Positions 1-4,748 of a stretch of 5,373 nt of DNA are shown piece by piece (within the stretch, counting starts at the first letter, position 1; the number at the start of each line of letters is the position of its first letter). Position numbers and translations under genes: made by a program. The DNA comes from Dysgonamonadaceae bacterium (GTDB lineage: Bacteria > Bacteroidota > Bacteroidia > Bacteroidales > Azobacteroidaceae), in the NCBI GenBank assembly GCA_031284225.1, contig JAITAH010000114.1:1-5373 (forward strand), read 5' to 3'. A model generated the notes under the pieces. The model was not told the origin of the DNA. It made no database searches and saw only the letters and a program-made list of their open reading frames with translations.

Positions 1-421
1 CCTGTTTTCTATCTTCTTTCCGTTCAATCAAGTAAGCGGCAAGCAAACCTAAACCGCCGAAAACGGAGATGCCCGAAAAATAAAGGATAAAACGAAGATG
101 CTCTAATTCACGACGTTCGTACAATTCATTCAGATTATAGCTCGCAAAATCAATCAGGCTGTATTGGAGGATAAATGCCAATAAACACCCTACCCCCACG
201 CCTGTCAACAACAAGGAAAATCGCAATGCCCAGGAGCTGTAATCCTTTTTCACAAACGAAATTTCGGGAAAATTAATCACATTCCCGGCTTCATTTTCAG
301 AGACAAAGGCAGGGAGTTTCTCAATCAGCGCCATTCTTTCGTTCTTTCTTGCAAACAATTCAACCAATTTGTAGATACCTAATACGATAAATCCAATAAT
401 GAAAATAGCTGTTAAATCCAT
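1..421 (-). CDS. DUF6249-like three-helix membrane protein (3' end beyond the window)
   Basis: Reading the minus strand from the ATG at 421-419 gives 140 uninterrupted codons with no stop before the left edge, so the C-terminus is missing, probably by only a few residues. Three hydrophobic segments are visible: residues about 3-23, 64-86 (glycine-rich, LLLTGVGVGCLLAF) and 110-132 (FGGLGLLAAYLIE). A charged stretch after helix 1 reads RKNERMALIEK, which resembles the ERMALIEKG-type motif I associate with DUF6249 membrane proteins of Bacteroidota; the paired glycine-rich helices and a terminal LIERKED also fit. The assignment is from memory of the family, not a search. The molecular function of DUF6249 proteins is unknown. 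Homologues often lie near ECF sigma factor genes; here the gene is divergent from sigma factor 1 and shares its upstream region. This suggests a membrane role linked to that sigma module. Confidence 0.75.
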   Translation of the reverse strand, partial: MDLTAIFIIGFIVLGIYKLVELFARKNERMALIEKLPAFVSENEAGNVINFPEISFVKKDYSSWALRFSLLLTGVGVGCLLAFILQYSLIDFASYNLNELYERRELEHLRFILYFSGISVFGGLGLLAAYLIERKEDRKQ

Positions 422-521
422 AACGTAATCTTTTTTAATGTAAATAACTCAATTTATTTTACACTCCTTTGACGCAAAACCGCCGATATGGTTACATTTT
501 TTTTCATTCTTTTCATTTTCT

Positions 522-540
522 TCGGTAATTTTGTAACCGA
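522..540. repeat. Imperfect inverted repeat covering the sigma 1 promoter core
   Basis: TCGGT (522-526) and ACCGA (536-540) are exact inverted arms separated by 9 nt, centred on 531. A second inverted pair, GGTTACA (490-496) and TGTAACC (532-538), overlaps the right half. A repressor or activator could bind here because the -7 box sits between the arms. The arms are short and could be chance; no regulator is identified. Confidence 0.3.
526..533 (+). promoter_or_regulatory. Promoter core (-7 box TAATTTTG) of ECF sigma gene 1
   Basis: TAATTTTG matches the Bacteroidota housekeeping -7 consensus TAnnTTTG at every fixed position. No TTTG -33 box is found at the usual distance; that region is a T-rich tract (about 497-519). 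The box lies 32 nt before the ATG at 566, giving a short leader of roughly 25 nt. This placement argues against the in-frame ATG at 488, which would be upstream of transcription. Confidence 0.6.
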
Positions 541-565
541 ACGCATCGCTTGGCGTCTAAAAAGC

Positions 566-1129
566 ATGGGAAACGTCGATGATCACTTTTATATTCAACA
601 AATAAAAGCCGGAAACACACAGGCTTTTAACGGAATTGTATCGAAATATCAAAGCCGGTTGTTGACGATTATCGCGAAAATTACCGGCAATCGCCAAGAC
701 GCCGAAGACATTTTACAGGAAGTATTCCTCAAAGTATTTCAATCGCTGGAGCAATTCAAAGGCGAAGCGGAATTTTCGACGTGGCTTTACCGCGTGGCTT
801 ACAATACGACGTTGAGCGAATTGCGGAAAAAGAAAGTTGCGTTTGTTCCGATGGACAATAATTTTTCCGCCGAAAACGAACCGGTTAACGAAAGTATCGA
901 TGAAATGGATACCGAACACCGTTTGCACTGTCTGAATACCGCCTTGAAACGACTTTCTCCGGACGACGCTTTTTTAATCACATTATATTATTTGAAAGAA
1001 CAATCGATCGATGAAATCGGTCAAATCAGTAACTTATCCATTTCCAACGTTAAAGTCCGGCTGCACCGTATCCGAAAAAAATTAGCGGCGGAAATTAATC
1101 AATTAATAAACGATGAAAACAACAGATAA
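566..1129 (+). CDS. ECF-type RNA polymerase sigma factor 1
   Basis: A 187-residue sigma-70 family protein of the extracytoplasmic function (group 4) class, which would direct core RNA polymerase to a specific promoter set. Region sigma2 spans about residues 19-90, with the signature DAEDILQEVFLKVF (45-58) and FSTWLYRVAYN (70-80), which form the core-binding and -10 recognition surface. An acidic linker (about 95-120) follows. Region sigma4 (about 123-174) contains LSPDDAFLITLYYL and the helix-turn-helix IDEIGQISNLSISNVKVRLHRIRKKL in outline, which reads the -35 element. There is no sigma1.1 or sigma3 domain and no C-terminal extension. The frame is open to an ATG at 488, but that start lies upstream of the promoter core and would add a hydrophobic tail encoded by T-rich promoter DNA, so the ATG at 566 is chosen. 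The 3' end overlaps the next gene by 17 nt, suggesting translational coupling to a likely antagonist. Confidence 0.93.
   Translation: MGNVDDHFYIQQIKAGNTQAFNGIVSKYQSRLLTIIAKITGNRQDAEDILQEVFLKVFQSLEQFKGEAEFSTWLYRVAYNTTLSELRKKKVAFVPMDNNFSAENEPVNESIDEMDTEHRLHCLNTALKRLSPDDAFLITLYYLKEQSIDEIGQISNLSISNVKVRLHRIRKKLAAEINQLINDENNR
1112..1129 (+). repeat. 18-nt sigma/partner junction sequence, copy 1
   Basis: The sequence gatgaaaacaacagataa is identical to 2139-2156. It carries the start codon of the two-helix protein (1113), and its final TAA is the stop codon of sigma factor 1. In the other copy the same bases start the barrel protein and the TGA within the ATGA is the stop of sigma factor 2. Both proteins therefore begin MKTTD. 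Confidence 0.9.
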
Positions 1130-1454
1130 TCAATTATTGGAAAACCTGTTCCGGGAAATCCCTTTGGAAACGCCTTCGGACGGATTCATGGAAACCCTCT
1201 CGCTACGGATCAAAAAAGACCTCCGGAAGCAGGCGCGGAAACGGAAATGGATGACCGTTATCCAGCTGGCGGCAGGCGTTATCGGAATTCTCAGCACGCC
1301 GGTCATCTTTTACCGGCAAACGGATTTTACGTTTGCTTTCCCCAAAACCGCTCTTTCGTTCGATCCCCTGATTGTAGTAATCGGATTGGCCGTTTTACTG
1401 GTACTGATAGGCGATAGTTTAATACGGAAATACACGCATCATTCCTACAAATAG
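1113..1454 (+). CDS. Small two-helix membrane protein, candidate anti-sigma factor
   Basis: This 113-residue protein begins inside the sigma 1 gene (17-nt overlap). Residues 1-45 are a charged, probably cytoplasmic segment (LLENLFREIPLETPSDGF followed by a lysine/arginine-rich stretch 34-46). Two hydrophobic helices follow, about 46-67 and 85-104, joined by a short loop, with a basic C-terminal tail; both ends should face the cytoplasm by the positive-inside rule. The position directly after an ECF sigma gene and the acidic/amphipathic N-terminus suggest it binds and restrains sigma factor 1. The opening layout (MKTTDNQLL...SDGF) loosely resembles DUF5056-type proteins found beside Bacteroidales sigma genes, but this is a recollection and weak. 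It contains no cysteine, so it is not a zinc-binding ZAS anti-sigma factor, and it has no FecR-like periplasmic domain. The anti-sigma role is inference. Confidence 0.8.
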   Translation: MKTTDNQLLENLFREIPLETPSDGFMETLSLRIKKDLRKQARKRKWMTVIQLAAGVIGILSTPVIFYRQTDFTFAFPKTALSFDPLIVVIGLAVLLVLIGDSLIRKYTHHSYK

Positions 1455-1482
1455 TGATAAGGTCCGGCGCCCAGGTACAATA

Positions 1483-1512
1483 ACGGCGCTTGATTGCCGA
1501 ACAAGGCGCCGT
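1483..1512 (+). terminator. G+C-rich hairpin after the sigma 1 operon, possible terminator
   Basis: ACGGCGC (1483-1489) pairs with GCGCCGT (1506-1512), and TTG (1490-1492) pairs with CAA (1502-1504), leaving one bulged G (1505) and a 9-nt loop. The stem begins 28 nt after the stop codon of the two-helix gene. It is followed by CTTTGCATG rather than an immediate T run; the long T run is further on (1532-1540) and belongs to the next promoter region. It is thus a strong stem but a non-canonical intrinsic terminator. A third related element, CGGCGCC (1465-1471), could pair with 1505-1511 instead. Confidence 0.45.
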
Positions 1513-1513
1513 C

Positions 1514-1547
1514 TTTGCATGAAAAAACTTATTTTTTTTTAATTTTG
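1514..1547 (+). promoter_or_regulatory. Promoter of the sigma 2 operon (TTTG / TAATTTTG)
   Basis: A -33 TTTG (1514-1517) and a -7 TAATTTTG (1540-1547), separated by 22 nt, match the Bacteroidota consensus TTTG and TAnnTTTG, with spacing at the long end. The -7 box is identical to the one before sigma gene 1. A GTG in frame with sigma factor 2 sits exactly at the end of the -7 box (1547) and so cannot be the translation start. The -33 box begins two nucleotides after the G+C-rich hairpin. Confidence 0.7.
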
Positions 1548-1594
1548 TGCAACGTTTTACTTCATTTTTTCATCTAATAAACAAATGGGCAAAA

Positions 1595-2143
1595 ATGTCT
1601 GACCATCAAGATCTAATCGCGGGATGTAAACGCAAGGATACATGGGCAAGAAAAGAGTTGTACGAGCTGTATGCTCCTGCGATGTTGGGCATTTGTGCGC
1701 GTTATGTAGATGAGAAAGAAACCGCCCTGGATATTTTACATGAGGGATTCATCAAAGTTTTTACTAAAATTGAGAGTTATTCCGGGGCGGGCTCTTTCGA
1801 GGGATGGATGCGGAAAATATTTATAACGTCTGCATTGGAATACTTACGAAGCGTTAAAGCGTTCAGTGGAACGATCAGCCTGGAACATTGGACAGAAAAA
1901 ACGGCAAATGATGCCGACACAGATATTGTCGAGCAACTTTCGGCCGACGAAATTATCCGGTGCATTAACGAATTGCCTCCCGGATTTCGAACCGTTTTCA
2001 ACCTTTACGCCATAGAAGGTTATTCACATGCCGAAATCGCTCAAATACTGAACATACAGGAAGTATCTTCCCGTTCGCAATTGGCGCGCGCTCGGCAACT
2101 GTTACAAACCAAACTCCGGGAATTATACAATATAAGAAGATGA
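1595..2143 (+). CDS. ECF-type RNA polymerase sigma factor 2
   Basis: A 182-residue ECF sigma factor of the type common in Bacteroidota. Region sigma2 spans about residues 5-88 (TALDILHEGFIKVFTKI, then GSFEGWMRKIFITSALEYLR). The usual asparagine of the WLRxIxxN motif is threonine here (T78), a minor deviation. A poorly conserved linker (about 90-118) leads to sigma4 (about 120-176) with INELPPGFRTVFNLYAIEGYSHAEIAQIL and a helix-turn-helix ending SSRSQLARARQLL. The in-frame GTG at 1547 is rejected because it lies inside the -7 promoter box; the ATG at 1595 follows an A-rich leader and starts the conserved domain correctly. The stop codon overlaps the next start as ATGA (2140-2143), so translation is probably coupled to the barrel protein. 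Its regulon is not visible here, although the near-consensus housekeeping promoter upstream suggests basal expression of its own operon. Confidence 0.94.
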   Translation: MSDHQDLIAGCKRKDTWARKELYELYAPAMLGICARYVDEKETALDILHEGFIKVFTKIESYSGAGSFEGWMRKIFITSALEYLRSVKAFSGTISLEHWTEKTANDADTDIVEQLSADEIIRCINELPPGFRTVFNLYAIEGYSHAEIAQILNIQEVSSRSQLARARQLLQTKLRELYNIRR

Positions 2144-2156
2144 AAACAACAGATAA
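2139..2156 (+). repeat. 18-nt sigma/partner junction sequence, copy 2
   Basis: Identical over 18 nt to 1112-1129. It includes the ATGA overlap between sigma factor 2 and the barrel protein and encodes MKTTD. Shared ancestry of the two sigma/partner junctions, or selection for an A-rich unstructured start region, could explain it. Confidence 0.9.
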
Positions 2157-3384
2157 ATGGACGGAAACAGATAATTTCAGCCGGATTATTCGGGATAAAC
2201 TGAAAGATTATTCGTTACCCATAGAAGCGGGTTCCTGGGAAGAACTCGAAAAACGACTGAATACCCAGTCCAAAAAGAAAATTTTGCTTTGGCCGGGGAT
2301 TTCAGGCATTTCAGTAGCGGCATCTATTGCAGGCGTCGTTCTATTTTTATATCATCCTAAAAATTTATATTATGACAACACAACATTCGTACCCCATCAT
2401 GCGGAAGGAATTACAGAGAATGTACTTGCGGAAGAAAATTTATCATCTGCTTGTCTTTCAGGTGTTCAAACTCAACCGGCTTTGCAAGGTCCGGGCAGAA
2501 ATGAAACCCCGGGGCTGGAACTTGCTTTTCACGAGCCTGATGTAACCGTTGCAGAACAGACGGCGCCGGAAGACACAAAATCGACTGTAAAAGAGGAGAT
2601 TAATCAAAAAGAAACGCCCTCGTCCAAGTCCGATAAGCCTCGAATAGCGGAGGATTGGCAAGACGAAAAACCATTGATTCCTTCCAAAAAATCCAAAAAG
2701 AGATCCGGCAGTTTGGATTTTCATATCAGTTCGGGAGGCGGATTGTATGCTTCGAACAACCAGTTAAACACCGTCAACAGCGAGTATGCATCGGCGTTGC
2801 GTTCAAATAAATTCGCATTAAACGCGCCGGCTCCATTGAGTAACGATATACTCGGCCCTGATGATTTCGGGAAAATTTCGCACTTGCCGCCAATTTCCGT
2901 CGGACTGAGCGTTCGAAAATCATTGACCGAATATTTGTCGATCGAAAGCGGACTAACTTATACCTATTTATATTCTACGTTCGAAAATAAAGTTCCTCAG
3001 CGGGACGCTCGGTTAACGCTGCACTATTTGGGGATTCCGGTTAATCTGGTTGTCGATTGGTCGCCCCATTCGCACAGTTTATGGAATTTATACCTTTCCG
3101 CCGGAGGAATGGTCGAAAAAGGTTTGCTTGCCCATTATGTGCAAACCACGCATACGGCCGGAAGCGACGTCGAGGTCAACACCAATATTTCCAACGAAAA
3201 AATCCAGGGTTTACAATGGTCTGTTCAGGCGGCATTGGGCGTATCGTACCGATTCCATCGGAATTACAGTCTCTTTCTGGAACCGAAAGCAAGCTATTAT
3301 TTAGATAACAATCAACCGTTTAATGTCCGCACAGAACATCCTTTTGTGCCGGGAATAAACATAGGACTCAGGCATACATGGTAA
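2140..3384 (+). CDS. Anti-sigma-like membrane-anchored protein with C-terminal outer-membrane beta-barrel domain
   Basis: This 414-residue protein has four visible parts. Residues 1-47 are charged and probably cytoplasmic, with FSRIIRDKLKDYSLPIEAGSWEELEKRL in outline, a layout seen in putative anti-sigma segments of Bacteroidota. Residues 48-71 form one hydrophobic helix. Residues 72-190 are a polar linker rich in E, K, P and S, including a lysine cluster at 183-188. Residues 191-414 alternate polar and hydrophobic residues in amphipathic strands (for example ISVGLSVRKSLTEYLSIESG, LHYLGIPVNLVVDW, LNLYLSAGG-like, GVSYRFHRNYSLFLEPKASYY) and resemble PorT/OMP_b-brl barrels; the final residue is tryptophan, as expected for a BAM-recognised barrel. 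No standard signal peptidase site follows the helix, and a 47-residue leader would be long for a signal peptide. It starts inside the sigma 2 stop, suggesting it senses envelope state and restrains sigma factor 2. That role is inference; the barrel call is moderately strong. Confidence 0.88.
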   Translation: MKTTDKWTETDNFSRIIRDKLKDYSLPIEAGSWEELEKRLNTQSKKKILLWPGISGISVAASIAGVVLFLYHPKNLYYDNTTFVPHHAEGITENVLAEENLSSACLSGVQTQPALQGPGRNETPGLELAFHEPDVTVAEQTAPEDTKSTVKEEINQKETPSSKSDKPRIAEDWQDEKPLIPSKKSKKRSGSLDFHISSGGGLYASNNQLNTVNSEYASALRSNKFALNAPAPLSNDILGPDDFGKISHLPPISVGLSVRKSLTEYLSIESGLTYTYLYSTFENKVPQRDARLTLHYLGIPVNLVVDWSPHSHSLWNLYLSAGGMVEKGLLAHYVQTTHTAGSDVEVNTNISNEKIQGLQWSVQAALGVSYRFHRNYSLFLEPKASYYLDNNQPFNVRTEHPFVPGINIGLRHTW

Positions 3385-3398
3385 GAAACAAGAAATTT

Positions 3399-4649
3399 AT
3401 GAAAAAAATAATTGCCGTTTTATTTCTGCAAACCGGCTTGTGGGTGGGCTGTAGTGTCGATTCATCGCAAACAATCCATTACAGTGTCAACGAGCCGGTT
3501 TTTACTTCTGCCGAAACGTTCCGGCGTTCCATTCAGATCACAACCGAAGCCCGTTCTTTGCACGATTGCGGGGAAATCGGCTTTTACGACAACTATCTGT
3601 ACATTTCCGAACCGGGAAAAGGGATTCACATTGTGGATAACACTCAACCCGAACAACCGAAAATCAAAGGATACATCGAAATTCCGGGACATCGGGATTT
3701 AACGATTCGGGACCGGCAATTGTATGTCGATGCGTTGATTGATTTGGTTTGGTTCGATTTATCCAATCCTGCGCAACCGGTTTTGCAAGGACGAATGGAA
3801 AATATATTTCCCGACGCTCTGCCGGCCATCCCCAACGAATACGGATATGATTACGAATTGTGTCAAAAGGGCATCGCCCAAGGCAAAATCGTAACCGGAT
3901 GGCAATTGAAAGAACGGAAGCAGCAAAACTCCTACAACGAGTCGATGAATGCCGATGCGGCTCATTCATCCCCTACCCTTTCACAAGGGAATGCTTTCGC
4001 GGGAATTATAAACAAATATTCGCACTTTGCATTGTTCGATTACTATCTTTATGCCGTCATAAACAATTACATCCATATCATTGATTTATCCGGCGAAACG
4101 CCTAAAAAAATAGAAAGCAATGTATCTGTTGCAAATGTGGAAACCATTTTACCTTATCGCGACAAACTGTTTTTGGGAACTTCTACGGGAACGGTGATTT
4201 ATTCGGTCAAAGATCCGCAGCATCCGATCTATTGCTCGCAAATTCCACACGTTTACGGCTGCAATCCGATAGCTATCCACAACGACTATGCATATCTAAC
4301 CGTCCGTTCCGGCAATTCCTGCGGACAAAACACCAATGAGTTAATCATTATGGATATCAGCAACGCCAAACAGCCCCAAACGCTTGTTTCATATTCGATG
4401 AAAAATCCGAAAGGATTGAGTATCCACGACGGGCTTCTGTTTTTATGCGACGAAGGCTTAAAGGTCTTTAAAATCGGTCAGCCGGAAATGATGATGACCG
4501 GTCAGTTAGCGCATTTCAAAGAAACAAACGGGGACAGCGTGATTCCTTTCAACAATCGCCTGATGATGATTGCCGACAATGGTTTATATCAATACGAGTA
4601 TTCCAATGGGAATATCCGGTTGATCAGCGTTATTTCAATTAAAAAATAA
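3399..4649 (+). CDS. LVIVD-repeat beta-propeller lipoprotein
   Basis: A 416-residue protein with a lipoprotein signal peptide: MKK, a hydrophobic core (4-14), then LWVGC with the lipidated cysteine at 18; tryptophan at -3 is unusual for a lipobox. The mature part contains seven similar units of the form 'xxYLYxxxxxxGIxIVDxxxPxxPxxxG', starting near residues 62, 105, 213, 252, 294, 343 and 384. The clearest are YLYISEPGKGIHIVDNTQP, LYVDALIDLVWFDLSNPAQP and LIIMDISNAKQPQTLVSY. This matches LVIVD repeats, which form beta-propellers, and seven units would make a full propeller. A roughly 65-residue insertion (about 140-205) separates units 2 and 3. The frame is open to an ATG at 3378 overlapping the barrel gene, but the ATG at 3399 begins the signal peptide directly and is preferred, 14 nt after the barrel stop. 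Probable location: outer-membrane-anchored, periplasmic or surface. Ligand or enzymatic activity unknown. Confidence 0.9.
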   Translation: MKKIIAVLFLQTGLWVGCSVDSSQTIHYSVNEPVFTSAETFRRSIQITTEARSLHDCGEIGFYDNYLYISEPGKGIHIVDNTQPEQPKIKGYIEIPGHRDLTIRDRQLYVDALIDLVWFDLSNPAQPVLQGRMENIFPDALPAIPNEYGYDYELCQKGIAQGKIVTGWQLKERKQQNSYNESMNADAAHSSPTLSQGNAFAGIINKYSHFALFDYYLYAVINNYIHIIDLSGETPKKIESNVSVANVETILPYRDKLFLGTSTGTVIYSVKDPQHPIYCSQIPHVYGCNPIAIHNDYAYLTVRSGNSCGQNTNELIIMDISNAKQPQTLVSYSMKNPKGLSIHDGLLFLCDEGLKVFKIGQPEMMMTGQLAHFKETNGDSVIPFNNRLMMIADNGLYQYEYSNGNIRLISVISIKK

Positions 4650-4748
4650 ATCCGAACAAAGCCTGATTCTTGTTCAATCAGCTAAATTCATGAAATAAAA
4701 ATCATACGCGTTTCAGACAACAACCATTAAAAAACACATTATTTACTG
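4650..4748 (+). other. Intergenic segment with two mutually exclusive small hairpins
   Basis: After the LVIVD stop, GAACAAAG (4654-4661) can pair with CTTGTTC (4669-4675) with one bulged A. Alternatively AGCCTGATT (4660-4668) can pair with AATCAGCT (4676-4683) with one bulged C. The two share 4660-4675 and cannot both form. No T run follows, so this is not a convincing terminator. No TAnnTTTG promoter is seen before the next gene, so read-through of the operon is likely. The remainder is A-rich and holds nothing recognisable. Confidence 0.4.

Larger units (their letters stand above)
422..565. promoter_or_regulatory. Divergent control region between the DUF6249-like gene and ECF sigma gene 1
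   Basis: This 144-nt gap is A+T-rich and contains a plus-strand TAATTTTG promoter core (526-533). It also holds a pair of inverted sequences, GGTTACA at 490-496 and TGTAACC at 532-538. For the minus-strand gene I see only a weak candidate: TTTG (complement of 475-478), then 17 nt, then TAAATTGA, which matches TAnnTTTG poorly. No riboswitch or small gene is evident. Confidence 0.55.

Noticed and set aside
488..565. N-terminal extension of sigma factor 1 from the ATG at 488, resembling a membrane segment
   Set aside because: It lies upstream of and across the TAATTTTG promoter core and is the translation of T-rich promoter DNA; the ECF domain starts properly from 566.
713..981. Minus-strand open frames inside sigma factor 1
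   Set aside because: Composition reflects the reverse of the conserved sigma coding sequence; no family likeness or start context.
1522..1540. A-run/T-run pair as an intrinsic terminator
   Set aside because: Only A-T pairs with no G+C stem, and it overlaps the sigma 2 promoter spacer and -7 box.
1547..1594. GTG start for sigma factor 2
   Set aside because: The GTG begins at the last base of the -7 box, so it would precede the transcription start.
3050..3308. Two alternative plus-strand frames within the barrel coding region
   Set aside because: Both lie wholly inside the barrel domain and show no recognisable protein character.
3378..3398. Earlier ATG for the LVIVD lipoprotein overlapping the barrel gene
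   Set aside because: It adds seven residues before an already complete lipoprotein signal; possible, but less likely than the ATG at 3399.
3462..3969. Several overlapping minus-strand open frames inside the LVIVD gene, and similar ones at 2458-2724 and 1777-2001
   Set aside because: They are shadows of well-supported plus-strand genes, without signal, domain or promoter support.
4654..4681. H-type pseudoknot made from the two overlapping stems
   Set aside because: The 3' arm of stem 1 directly abuts the 3' arm of stem 2, leaving no nucleotides for the third loop, so both stems cannot form together; alternative hairpins are the only reading.
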